Program-made: the position numbers and the translations under genes
Origin: Gammaproteobacteria bacterium
GTDB lineage: Bacteria; Pseudomonadota; Gammaproteobacteria; SZUA-152
Length of the DNA: 8,622 nucleotides
Assembly (NCBI GenBank): GCA_003229995.1
Contig: QIGJ01000078.1
Location: 1-8,622 of the forward strand
Direction of reading: 5' to 3'
Shown here: positions 1-6,661 of the stretch, in pieces
How positions within the stretch are numbered: position 1 is the first letter of the stretch
Layout of the letters: each line of letters begins with the position of its first letter
Notes under the pieces: model-generated
What the model saw: the letters and a program-made list of their open reading frames with translations, nothing else
Told to the model about the DNA's origin: nothing
The model's database searches: none

Positions 1-1258
1 GCTGCCGTGTGGTCGGCAAAACCAACGCAGACAAACGCCCAGCGATTTGCGCACTGGTGATATCCCCACAACCTACTGCCGCAAAAAAATCCTCTGTTGA
101 GGAACGCTTGTATTGCTTTGCGAGAGCGTCAAAATTGATTTTCGAAAGGCCAAGACGCTGAAATTCCTTTTCCACCGCATCACGGCCATCCGCAACATTA
201 TTGGCAAAATCCTGCTGCCGAAACCATGCCCGTACTTTGGCACGGGCACGCGCACCGGTGAGATAGCCAAGATGCAGATTCAACCAGTCCCGGCTCGGCT
301 TACTTTGCTTCGAGGTCAGGATTTCAACCTGCTCGCCGTTTTGTAATTCATAACCAATAGACACAATTTTTCCATTGACTTTAGCCCCACGAAAACCATG
401 TCCCACATCTGTGTGTATGTGGTAGGCAAAATCCAGTGGTGTAGAGCCCTTGGGCAGATCCAGCACCTTGCCTTGCGGCGTTAACACATAGACCCGGTCC
501 TGGAAAACTTCAGACTTGAAACGATCAATAAAGTCGTCCATGTCTCGTTCTTCATCTTTCCATTCCAGTATTTGACGCAACCAGGATATCTTTTCCCGAT
601 AAACATCATTTTGACGACCGCCCTCTTTATATCCCCAATGCGCCGCGACACCATGCTCGGAATGTTGGTGCATTTCGTGGGTACGAATCTGTATTTCCAG
701 CGTCTTCCCATCCGGACCAATCACTGCCGTGTGCAAGGATTGGTAGCGGTTTTCCTTGGGTGATGCGATATAGTCATCGAACTCGCTGGGAATGGGCTGC
801 CACAAGGTATGTACCAATCCCAACGCGGCATAACACGCCGCCACATCATCGACTAAAACCCGTACTGCGCGCACGTCAAACAAGCCCTGAAAACCCACCG
901 ACTTGCCTTCCATTTTTCGCCAAATGCTGTAAATGTGCTTCGGTCGCCCCACCACCTGCCCGTCGACACCGGCAACATCAAGCTCGTGGCGCAACTGTTT
1001 TACAACACCAACAATGTACTTTTCACGATCCTCCCGGCGCTCATCCAGCAATCGTGCAATGCGCTGATAATTTTCAGGCTCAAGAAAGCGAAAACTTAAA
1101 TCTTCCAGTTCCCATTTTAATTGCCAGATACCCAGACGATTAGCCAATGGTGCAAAAATATCCATTGTTTCACTGGCCACCCTGCGCCGGGACTCCTCCG
1201 GCATGGTCTTTAATTCACGCATGATCTGCACACGCTCTGCAAGCTTGATCAGCACCAC
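1..1258 (-). CDS. relA: RelA (p)ppGpp synthetase, main part (synthetase and TGS domains), after a frameshift, cut by window edge
   Basis: This frame stays open from about 1258 to the left edge, roughly 419 codons. RelA transfers pyrophosphate from ATP to GDP/GTP when uncharged tRNA occupies ribosomes, making the alarmone (p)ppGpp. Reading down the minus strand I see the helical segment (KLAERVQIM near 1246-1220; APLANRLGIWQLKWELED near 1153-1100), the synthetase motifs (GRPKHIYSIWRKM near 949-911; EFDDYIASPK then YQSLHT near 784-728; QIRTHEMH and HWGYKEG near 691-623), and the TGS domain (VYVLTPQGK near 493-467, AYHIHTDVGH near 427-398). It runs off the edge near 'GRLSALVLP', before the regulatory C-terminus. 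The EFDD motif is the acidic form typical of synthetase-only RelA; bifunctional Rel/SpoT enzymes have RxKD. The frame does not join the upstream ATG frame at 1674, so as read it has no proper start. Identity is very sure; whether it is expressed is not. Confidence 0.93.
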   Translation of the reverse strand, partial: MVLIKLAERVQIMRELKTMPEESRRRVASETMDIFAPLANRLGIWQLKWELEDLSFRFLEPENYQRIARLLDERREDREKYIVGVVKQLRHELDVAGVDGQVVGRPKHIYSIWRKMEGKSVGFQGLFDVRAVRVLVDDVAACYAALGLVHTLWQPIPSEFDDYIASPKENRYQSLHTAVIGPDGKTLEIQIRTHEMHQHSEHGVAAHWGYKEGGRQNDVYREKISWLRQILEWKDEERDMDDFIDRFKSEVFQDRVYVLTPQGKVLDLPKGSTPLDFAYHIHTDVGHGFRGAKVNGKIVSIGYELQNGEQVEILTSKQSKPSRDWLNLHLGYLTGARARAKVRAWFRQQDFANNVADGRDAVEKEFQRLGLSKINFDALAKQYKRSSTEDFFAAVGCGDITSAQIAGRLSALVLPTTRQ

Positions 1259-1674
1259 ACGCGTACATCTTCTGCCATACCCAGTAACAGCTTGCGCAAA
1301 CCTTCGAAATGAGTGAATTTTTCATCGCTGCTTTGCCGTTGGAGCCTGTAATTATCAACAACGCGCAGCTTGCGCACACCAGCGACCATTTCCGCCATGC
1401 CAACACTGAAAAGGGGTTCCAGTTGCTCCGGAGGCAACATAACCGGGGGAATGTCACTGAATAACGCGGCGACCAGCGGATCGGCATCCACATGCAACGT
1501 CATTAAAATCTCAACCACACCCCGGGCATGTTGCAGCAATGGCTCCACAGAAATACCCTGTGTTTTTGCCACAGTAACGATAAGGGCATCGGCTTCCAGC
1601 AACGCATCGTGCGCGCCCTCAGGCAACTGCGTGCTGATTTCACGCAACCAGTGCGATGCTTCAGGCAGCGTCAT
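1249..1674 (-). CDS. relA: RelA N-terminal fragment (inactive hydrolase-like domain), ends early at a frameshift
   Basis: This is the 141-codon start of relA. The ATG at 1674 is the only plausible start because an in-frame TGA lies five codons upstream (1689-1687). The fragment covers the N-terminal pseudo-hydrolase domain: RGVVEILMTL aligns with the RGVEMVEIL region of E. coli RelA, followed by DPLVAALFSDIPPVM where true hydrolases carry the metal-binding HD and downstream ED residues. The HD motif is absent, which agrees with the EFDD synthetase signature in the downstream part. It ends ...GMAEDVRVWC-stop at 1249, where the family continues as VRVVLIKLAER. That continuation is present one frame over, starting at 1258. 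No good ribosome binding site is visible before the ATG; the bases just upstream are the duplicated tail of the neighbouring regulator gene. Confidence 0.88.
   Translation of the reverse strand: MTLPEASHWLREISTQLPEGAHDALLEADALIVTVAKTQGISVEPLLQHARGVVEILMTLHVDADPLVAALFSDIPPVMLPPEQLEPLFSVGMAEMVAGVRKLRVVDNYRLQRQSSDEKFTHFEGLRKLLLGMAEDVRVWC
1255..1263 (-). other. relA: Frameshift site within relA
   Basis: On the minus strand the codons read GTA CGC GTG TGG TGC TGA. Removing one TG dinucleotide gives GTA CGC GTG GTG CTG ATC AAG, or VRVVLIK, which matches the length and pattern of the family (E. coli FRCVVIKLAER). The simplest reading is a duplication of TG within GTGTGGTG. There is no X-XXY-YYZ slippery heptamer here, so programmed -1 frameshifting is unlikely. 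A real mutation and a sequencing or assembly error look the same from sequence alone. Confidence 0.8.
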
Positions 1675-1682
1675 GCCGGAGA

Positions 1683-1757
1683 GCGTTCATTGAGTGTGAT
1701 AATTTTGCGGCAGAATCACCAGGCTGGCGGCAGACGCTCATTAAGCGTGATAATTTT
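1683..1757 (-). repeat. 51-base-spaced duplication of the CRP-family gene tail across its stop codon
   Basis: The 24 bases encoding KIITLNER at 1757-1734 (inside the gene) recur at 1706-1683, exactly 51 bases (17 codons) further on and in the same frame, beyond the TGA at 1718-1716. Twenty of 24 bases match. The four differences (ACG/ACA, CTT/CTC, GAG/GAA, CGT/CGC) are all synonymous third-position changes. The second copy continues SPA and ends in a TGA (1673-1671) that overlaps the relA ATG as ATGA. This looks like the original end of the gene, with an altered tail copied in upstream of it. Confidence 0.85.
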
Positions 1758-2363
1758 ATTCTCAATCGTAATGTAACCACCAATGGACAGATCGCGTAAA
1801 ATACGGCTGACCATCTCCCGTGATGCACCCACCATGCTGGCAATATCACGCTGCGTCAGCCGTTGTCTGATAATATTTTTTCCGTCCACTTCTTCGGACA
1901 TTTCCAACAACAAGCGGGCAACCCGACCATACACATCCATTAAAGCCAAGCTGCGTACATTTTCGGTCAATTCACGCAGGCGATACGCCAACCCACGCAT
2001 CACCGCCAAAGCAATAGTGGCGTGCTGCTCCATACATTTTTCAAAGGCCGCTTTTGACAATACGGCCAATTTGGTGTCTTCCACCGTCATCACCGATGCC
2101 GAACGCGGTGCCTCATCGAGAATAGCCAGTTCACCGAAATACTCCCCGGTGCCTTGCAGATTCAAGGTCACTTCCTTGCCTTCTTCATCCGACAAAAATA
2201 CCTTGACCTTGCCGGACAGCACCACATACAACGAATCCGATGTGTCACCCTCGCAGATCACCAAGGTATTTTTCGGGAAACTACGTGTAACCGCCAGACT
2301 GGATACAGCTGCCATCTCTGTCTCTGACAGTCCCGAAAATAACGCAATGTTTCTGAGTGCCAC
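1716..2363 (-). CDS. CRP/FNR-family transcriptional regulator with cyclic-nucleotide-binding-type domain
   Basis: A 215-residue protein of normal CRP-family length. The start is GTG at 2363, supported by AAGGAG (2376-2371) seven bases upstream. Residues ~1-115 form the beta-roll sensor domain (SLYVVLSGKVKVFL, residues 44-57). The phosphate-binding cassette FGELAILDEAPRSAS (76-90) keeps Glu78 and the Arg87-Ser88 pair that contact cNMP in CRP-type proteins, so ligand binding is plausible. The dimer helix spans about 110-138. The helix-turn-helix is at about 170-192 (TQRDIASMVGASREMVSRIL). FNR-type clustered cysteines are missing (only Cys37 and Cys110), so it is not an oxygen-sensing FNR. It lies 41 bases upstream of the relA ATG on the same strand, which suggests an operon. 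The specific regulator name cannot be assigned. The C-terminal tail KIITLNER is repeated downstream of its TGA. Confidence 0.92.
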   Translation of the reverse strand: MALRNIALFSGLSETEMAAVSSLAVTRSFPKNTLVICEGDTSDSLYVVLSGKVKVFLSDEEGKEVTLNLQGTGEYFGELAILDEAPRSASVMTVEDTKLAVLSKAAFEKCMEQHATIALAVMRGLAYRLRELTENVRSLALMDVYGRVARLLLEMSEEVDGKNIIRQRLTQRDIASMVGASREMVSRILRDLSIGGYITIENKIITLNERLPPAW

Positions 2364-2370
2364 GTAAATA

Positions 2371-2376
2371 CTCCTT
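2371..2376 (-). promoter_or_regulatory. Ribosome binding site supporting the GTG start of the CRP-family gene
   Basis: AAGGAG on the minus strand lies seven bases before the GTG at 2363-2361. This strong Shine-Dalgarno match decides the start and argues against later internal starts. Confidence 0.8.
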
Positions 2377-2410
2377 TTTACAGTAAGATAAGTCTCACTT
2401 TTATAATTAG

Positions 2411-2438
2411 ATTATAGTCCAAAAAATTATTGACCCAA
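2411..2438 (-). promoter_or_regulatory. Sigma70-like promoter for the CRP-family gene (and probably relA)
   Basis: On the minus strand a perfect TATAAT (2416-2411) follows a weak -35 TTGGGT (2438-2433) with a 16-base spacer. Transcription would start near 2404, about 40 bases before the GTG start codon. The weak -35 box next to a CRP-like palindrome fits an activator-assisted promoter. On the plus strand a TATAAT at 2402-2407 with TTTACA at 2377-2382 (19-base spacer, long) could serve the divergent gene. Confidence 0.5.
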
Positions 2439-2440
2439 AA

Positions 2441-2454
2441 TGTGAATTTTCACA
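2441..2454. promoter_or_regulatory. Operator-like palindrome TGTGA-N4-TCACA
   Basis: TGTGA and TCACA half-sites are exact inverted copies with a 4-base centre. The half-sites are those of CRP; the N4 spacing is shorter than the N6 of classical CRP and equals that of FNR sites. Its centre lies about 43 bases upstream of the inferred start of transcription of the CRP-family gene, close to the class II activator position. A self-regulatory site for the adjacent regulator is a reasonable inference, not shown. Confidence 0.45.
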
Positions 2455-2590
2455 GTAAATCAGTGTACTACCACCTTTCCCCGCAGAGCCTATGTGCCTA
2501 TGCTGATCAGCAGAAAAGGGAAAATCGAATTAAAATGACAAGGGCGTCATTACAATTTCACGATTTTGGCACCACACAATGCAGCATGGC

Positions 2591-2639
2591 AAGTCGCGTT
2601 ACGACTTATTGCAAAATCGTTACACAGATATGTCGTAAC
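2591..2639. repeat. Overlapping inverted repeats that could form alternative hairpins
   Basis: AAGTCG (2591-2596) pairs with CGACTT (2602-2607) around a five-base loop. GTTACGAC (2598-2605) pairs perfectly with GTCGTAAC (2632-2639) around 26 bases. The two pairings share bases 2602-2605, so in RNA they exclude each other. No T-run follows either one, so neither is a classical terminator. They lie about 40-90 bases ahead of the likely ATG at 2679. Confidence 0.5.
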
Positions 2640-2678
2640 AGCAACTGTTACCTAAAGAAAGTAGACGCCGGACAACCC

Positions 2679-3323
2679 ATGATGATCACGACACACAAAA
2701 TCGCAAGTTTCTCACCCAGCATACCCAACACACTCATAGCGCACGGTGGTAAAACAACGATTGCACCCTCATCCCTCTCCGCCTGGAAAGCCTTTCAGGC
2801 TGGCATGCAAATGCTACAGCGGTATGCGGATCGTTCGCCGGTTGACATTCCTGCTGTCGCAAAATCGAATCTACAGTTATTGCACCAGTCGTTATCTTAC
2901 GACCCACAGTACAGTGACAATATCGACGATATCCGACGCGAGGGCGCAAAAAACGACCAAGCAATACTACGGAATTTATATACAGATCAAGGCCTTACAG
3001 CGGACCTCCTAGCATTTCAAGAGGGAACATCAATCAATTTGACAACACTACCACAGCGCTACACGATGTACCTGCTTATTTCAGGCAATGTGCAACTTTC
3101 AAGCAATGTTCAACTCGATGTGAAAAATAAAACCAGTAGTCCGGTACGGCATTGGTGGGACCGTATCGGCCCAAATAGCAATAAAAACTGCCTGCGCAGC
3201 GGAGACGTTATCATTCGCTCATACACACAAAAAAATGACCGACTGATCGCCTGTGGGAAAAACTGCCTACTGTTGAGGGTACACACACCGACGGTGGAAT
3301 CGTCCAGAAAAACGGCTTCATAA
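2679..3323 (+). CDS. Hypothetical protein, possible C-terminal beta-roll domain
   Basis: Not recognised. The frame is open from a TTG at 2430; ATG candidates are 2535, 2586 and the double ATG at 2679/2682. I prefer 2679 (214 residues) because the translation becomes protein-like only after it, a GGA lies seven bases upstream, and the preceding DNA is full of operator-like repeats. This is a weak choice. The first half is mostly helical in character (SAWKAFQAGMQMLQRYA; SNLQLLHQSL). The second half alternates strands and turns: EGTSINLTTLPQRYTMYLLI followed by SGNVQL, then RSGDVI and CLLLRVHTP. This loosely follows a cupin or cNMP-like beta-roll, but the phosphate-binding cassette is absent. 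No signal peptide or membrane helix is seen. It is divergent from the CRP-family gene and convergent with wspR. Confidence 0.55.
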   Translation: MMITTHKIASFSPSIPNTLIAHGGKTTIAPSSLSAWKAFQAGMQMLQRYADRSPVDIPAVAKSNLQLLHQSLSYDPQYSDNIDDIRREGAKNDQAILRNLYTDQGLTADLLAFQEGTSINLTTLPQRYTMYLLISGNVQLSSNVQLDVKNKTSSPVRHWWDRIGPNSNKNCLRSGDVIIRSYTQKNDRLIACGKNCLLLRVHTPTVESSRKTAS

Positions 3324-3338
3324 ACCTAAATCCGGTGA

Positions 3339-3359
3339 GTGCTCGCATTCACAGAGCAC
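3339..3359. other. Hairpin between convergent genes, weak terminator candidate
   Basis: GTGCTC (3339-3344) and GAGCAC (3354-3359) form a six-base-pair stem with a nine-base loop between the stop of the plus-strand gene and the stop of wspR. Being symmetric it could act in both directions, but no run of T follows the stem on either strand, so an intrinsic terminator is doubtful. Confidence 0.3.
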
Positions 3360-3385
3360 AATAAAATTTACGGAGAAAAGCTGAA

Positions 3386-4372
3386 TTAATTTCCTTTTGA
3401 TATTTTATAACAATTTCTACCCAACTCTTTCGCTAGGTAAAGCGCCTTGTCCGCCTGTAATATTAAATCGGAAGGTGAAACTCCTTCACACGCCACCTTA
3501 CTGGTAATACCCAAACTCACCGTAATATGATTTGTCACTTCAGAAAATTCATGTGGAATTGTTAACGAACGAATTTTTTCACAGAGCTTTTTCGCAAGCT
3601 TTTCTGCACCCTTAATATCAGTATTTGGCAAAACGACAGCAAACTCTTCCCCCCCATAGCGGGCAACAAGATCCGCAGGACGATGAACCATTTCATCCAG
3701 CGCAGTAGCAACCTGGCGAAGACAACCGTCGCCGGCAAGATGCCCATAATTATCGTTAAAAGGTTTGAAAAAATCGATGTCAATAAGAATGAGTGAAAGA
3801 GTACTATTTTCGCGGGCAGAGCGTAAACATTCTTTGCCAATGAACTCATCAAAACTGCGACGATTTGCAATACCCGTCAGACCATCGAGACTACTCAGTT
3901 TTTTCAATTCAACATTACGTTTCTCCAATTCAGATTGTAATTCCCGCAAGGCCTTAAAGGCTTCGTCTCTTTGGAGTTGTGTCAAGTAACTTTTGGAATG
4001 AGCACGAATTCGTGCAATCAACTCAATTTTATCAGGCAGTTTGACGAGATAATCATTTGCTCCTCTCTCAAATGCCAGGCTTTTATCTTCTGGATTTTCT
4101 TTCGTTGATAACACAATGACCGGGATATTTTTTGTTTTTTCATTATTTCGATAGGCATCAACTAAAGCATAACCATCAATATCAGGCATAATCAAATCTT
4201 GTAAAATAACGGTTGGCTGTAATGCTATCGCTTTTTCCAACGCCTGATTGGGATCATTGCAAGAATGAAACATAATATCTGCTTCATCCATGAGCATACG
4301 CCGAATACCCTCGGTCACCATCATTTGGTCATCAACCAGCAATACAATGGCAGTAAAATCTGAATTGCTCAT
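3386..4372 (-). CDS. wspR: WspR response regulator / diguanylate cyclase
   Basis: WspR makes c-di-GMP from two GTP in the cytoplasm when phosphorylated by WspE, driving the switch to surface-attached growth. The 328 residues hold a receiver domain (about 1-130: VDDQ at 13-16, phospho-acceptor Asp59 in ILQDLIMPDIDG, Lys111), a short helical linker (about 131-160) and a GGDEF domain (about 161-328). The active site is GGEEF (240-244), an active variant that is also the form in Pseudomonas WspR. The inhibitory site RPAD (231-234) lies five residues upstream, the standard spacing for c-di-GMP feedback. DGLTGIANRR (163-172) is the usual GGDEF entry motif. An in-frame TGA 15 bases upstream fixes the ATG as the first possible start; no strong ribosome binding site is visible. 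It sits last in the operon after a 79-base gap and looks fully intact. Confidence 0.97.
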   Translation of the reverse strand: MSNSDFTAIVLLVDDQMMVTEGIRRMLMDEADIMFHSCNDPNQALEKAIALQPTVILQDLIMPDIDGYALVDAYRNNEKTKNIPVIVLSTKENPEDKSLAFERGANDYLVKLPDKIELIARIRAHSKSYLTQLQRDEAFKALRELQSELEKRNVELKKLSSLDGLTGIANRRSFDEFIGKECLRSARENSTLSLILIDIDFFKPFNDNYGHLAGDGCLRQVATALDEMVHRPADLVARYGGEEFAVVLPNTDIKGAEKLAKKLCEKIRSLTIPHEFSEVTNHITVSLGITSKVACEGVSPSDLILQADKALYLAKELGRNCYKISKGN

Positions 4373-4451
4373 TGTATTTTTATTTCACTCATATCATTCG
4401 TCACTATCGTTATATACCCGTCTCTGTTAACGTCTCACAGAGTGTGTTTCA
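4373..4451 (-). promoter_or_regulatory. wspF-wspR intergenic spacer with hairpin
   Basis: The other fully visible wsp junctions are tight (2-base gap or 4-base ATGA overlap), but wspR is preceded by 79 bases. They contain CTCTGT (4442-4437) and ACAGAG (4427-4422), a six-base-pair stem with a nine-base loop, no T-run, and an AT-rich GTATATAAC stretch. It may tune WspR expression separately from the complex by RNA folding, processing or a weak internal promoter. This is inference from layout only. Confidence 0.35.
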
Positions 4452-5465
4452 TTAACGTTTTCTTAACAATGAATGGGCAATATCATTGATTGGCAATACA
4501 TCCATTGCCGCATTCAGGTCAACTGCTGCTTTCGGCATGCCATAAACTGCACAGGTTTCCTCATTCTGTGCAATGGTATATGCTCCATTCTGCCGAAGAC
4601 TCAACATGGACTTGGCACCATCCCTCCCCATTCCCGTCAATAAAACGGCCGTTATCTTCCCTTTCCAATGTTGTTCAAGAGACTGCCAAAAAACATCAAC
4701 TGAGGGTCGGTATGGTGTATCACGCGGTGTCGGTGAATAATGAAAGGTACCATTTTCAGCCAATAGTAAATGGTTGTCTGAGCCCGCAAGAAAAACAGTC
4801 CCTGCGACCGGTTTATCACCATCGCAGGCAATACGTACAGGAATATTCGACAACGTGCTCAACCACTCAGCCAAACCATGAACAAATTGTACATCCACAT
4901 GCTGAACAATAACGATAGGGGAGTGAAAATCATGAGGGATGGATTGAAGTATCCTCGCCAATGCTTGCGGCCCCCCTGATGAAGACCCAATAGCAACCAA
5001 TGAACCATGAGTTAAAGGTATTTTTTGGGACGGTGTAATATTGAAATGTGATTGAAAACCCAATGGAGCCGCTTGAGTCAGAATACTTAACATTGCAATT
5101 TTTTTCAGCAATGGTGCCTGTGAAGCAAGCACATTATTACCGGTAAGCACAGGGGTATTAATTGCATCAAGTGCCCCATAACCCATCGCCTCAAACACCA
5201 ATGCCGAATTTGTATTCACCGATGAAGTGACCAACAATATCGGGCAAGGTGACATCCGCATAATTTCACGCGTGGTATCAACCCCATTCATCCCTGGCAT
5301 AATGATATCCATTAACACTAAATCAGGGATATCTTCACGACAAGCTTCTATCGCTTCATGTCCATTAAAGGCGGTCCAGGCAACCTGATGAATCCCAGCA
5401 CTTTCAATCACACGGCGAAGCCCTTCAATGGCCATTGGCATATCATTGACAATAGCGATCCTCAT
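4452..5465 (-). CDS. wspF: WspF, CheB-type chemoreceptor methylesterase
   Basis: WspF removes methyl groups from the receptor WspA and resets the Wsp complex; in Pseudomonas its loss locks WspR on and gives wrinkly, sticky colonies. The 337 residues contain a receiver domain (1-120; IVNDMP at 5-10, the WspF-style start; phospho-acceptor Asp53 in LVLMDIIMPGMNG), a linker with little conservation (121-150), and a methylesterase domain (about 154-337) with the expected catalytic triad Ser162 (GSSSGG), His189 (IVQH) and Asp282 (TGMGRDG). The start ATG (5465) overlaps the wspE stop as ATGA, so the two are translationally coupled; GGCGGA lies just upstream. All key residues are present and the length is normal for the family. 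The gene looks functional. Confidence 0.96.
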   Translation of the reverse strand: MRIAIVNDMPMAIEGLRRVIESAGIHQVAWTAFNGHEAIEACREDIPDLVLMDIIMPGMNGVDTTREIMRMSPCPILLVTSSVNTNSALVFEAMGYGALDAINTPVLTGNNVLASQAPLLKKIAMLSILTQAAPLGFQSHFNITPSQKIPLTHGSLVAIGSSSGGPQALARILQSIPHDFHSPIVIVQHVDVQFVHGLAEWLSTLSNIPVRIACDGDKPVAGTVFLAGSDNHLLLAENGTFHYSPTPRDTPYRPSVDVFWQSLEQHWKGKITAVLLTGMGRDGAKSMLSLRQNGAYTIAQNEETCAVYGMPKAAVDLNAAMDVLPINDIAHSLLRKR

Positions 5466-6661
5466 TTTTCCGCCACACCAATTAAATCCTCAACCGCATC
5501 GATAAGCGTATCATCATGAAAGCTACCCTTGGTCAAATAATAATCAGCTCCTGCATCCAAACCACGCCGCCGGTCTTCCGAACGATCCTTATAAGAAACA
5601 ATCATGACTGGCAATATTTTCAGGTGTAAATCCTGTTTGATGGACTTCACCAGATCAATACCATCCATACGCGGCATATCCACATCCGTAATCACCAAAT
5701 CGTAAGCAATACGACGCACTGCATTCCAGCCATCCATGCCATCGACGGCCAGATCAACAAAATATCCTTTCGACAATAGAAGATCTTTTTCCACTTCGCG
5801 TACCGTTAAAGAATCATCAACAATCAATATACGTTTACGGCTTACTTTCAAGTGATCTTCAGCGGCACGATAAACATCAGCCAAGCCACCATCATTAATC
5901 ATATAATTAATACTTCTCACTAAATCATCAACATCTAAAATAAATAATGGCTCACCATTTTCCATCAGTGCCACGGAGTTTACATTAGGAATCTTTCCTA
6001 ATCTTTCATCGAGCGCAGAAACAGAAAGTTGTTTCTGGTCAATATAACAATCGACGACAACACCATAAGTATCCATTCGGTCACTTAACAGTAACACCGT
6101 TAATGTATCATCTATCGAATCTATTTGTTCAAACCCCAACACTTCGGCAGCAGAAATAAGTCCAACATTTTCATTCTCCAGCGCAATAAATTGCCGACCT
6201 TCCATTTCTGTAATATCTTTTATATTTATTTTTAATATTCGATCCACTTTAGCCAAAGGAAAAGCATAAGGTTCATTGGATATCTCGACTAGCAATGCTG
6301 ATATTACTGACAATGTCAGCGGTAATTTTAAAATAAATTTAACCCCTTTTCCTGGTGAGTTATTAACAACCACCGAACCACCAAGTTCCTTAACCATGTC
6401 TCTTACTACATCCAGGCCAACACCCCGACCAGAAACTTCGGTTACTTCATCACGCGTGGAAAAGTCGGGAAGAAATAAAAACTCTAATAGTTCATCATTG
6501 GAAAGATCTGGCAATATTGTCCGAGTCACCAGTTTTTTGTTGATCAGTTTTTCACCCAACACCACTAGGTTTATTCCAGCGCCATCATCAGTCACTGATA
6601 TACGTAACATTCCACCAGCATGCGTGGCCGACAATCTTATCGTCGCTACTTTTTCTTTTCC
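5462..6661 (-). CDS. wspE: WspE hybrid kinase, C-terminal part (ATPase, CheW-like and receiver domains), after a frameshift
   Basis: This is the second part of a CheA-type kinase whose first part lies in another frame (7712-6662). From about 6661 the family sequence resumes with GKEKVATIRLSATH. The ATP-binding domain shows TDDGAGI (near 6589) and GRGVGLD (near 6430), the nucleotide-lid glycine boxes of CheA. A CheW-like coupling domain follows (about 6300-5900; LTLSVISALLVEI through FILDVDDLV). A C-terminal receiver begins at RILIVDDS (near 5838) with the phospho-acceptor Asp in ITDVDMPRMDG (codon 5686-5684) and Lys in YYLTKGS. This CheA-plus-receiver arrangement is the WspE type. Joined, the gene would give about 749 residues, close to known WspE. 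An ATG exists at 6700 in this frame, but the residues between it and 6661 are an out-of-frame artefact. Confidence 0.93.
   Translation of the reverse strand, partial: GKEKVATIRLSATHAGGMLRISVTDDGAGINLVVLGEKLINKKLVTRTILPDLSNDELLEFLFLPDFSTRDEVTEVSGRGVGLDVVRDMVKELGGSVVVNNSPGKGVKFILKLPLTLSVISALLVEISNEPYAFPLAKVDRILKINIKDITEMEGRQFIALENENVGLISAAEVLGFEQIDSIDDTLTVLLLSDRMDTYGVVVDCYIDQKQLSVSALDERLGKIPNVNSVALMENGEPLFILDVDDLVRSINYMINDGGLADVYRAAEDHLKVSRKRILIVDDSLTVREVEKDLLLSKGYFVDLAVDGMDGWNAVRRIAYDLVITDVDMPRMDGIDLVKSIKQDLHLKILPVMIVSYKDRSEDRRRGLDAGADYYLTKGSFHDDTLIDAVEDLIGVAEK

Larger units (their letters stand above)
2364..2678. promoter_or_regulatory. Divergent intergenic / leader region
   Basis: This stretch separates the CRP-family gene from the most convincing start of the plus-strand gene. 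It holds the minus-strand promoter, the TGTGA-N4-TCACA palindrome, a short AAGT-CTC-ACTT repeat (2390-2400), and overlapping inverted repeats at 2591-2639. An open plus-strand frame crosses it from a TTG at 2430, but its translation (rich in Gln, Cys and His, with no recognisable domain) does not look coding. I therefore treat it as regulatory DNA or an untranslated leader. Confidence 0.5.

Noticed and set aside
1249..1263. Programmed -1 frameshifting in relA
   Set aside because: No slippery heptamer at the shift point, no programmed frameshift that I know of in this family, and the site is explained by a simple TG duplication.
1716..2363. Oxygen-sensing FNR identity for the CRP-family gene
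   Set aside because: Lacks the N-terminal cysteine cluster; only two scattered cysteines, while the cNMP-type cassette is retained.
1783..2367. Long plus-strand open frame opposite the CRP-family gene
   Set aside because: Fully antisense to a clear CRP-family protein; translation shows no family features.
2430..2678. N-terminal extension of the plus-strand gene from TTG at 2430
   Set aside because: No ribosome binding site, translation without protein character, and overlap with promoter and operator-like sequences of the divergent gene.
3339..3359. Intrinsic bidirectional terminator
   Set aside because: Stem of six pairs with no T-run on either strand; kept only as a weak candidate hairpin.
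4490..4912. Plus-strand open frame opposite wspF
   Set aside because: Antisense to a well-conserved methylesterase domain with catalytic residues; no domain or start signals of its own.
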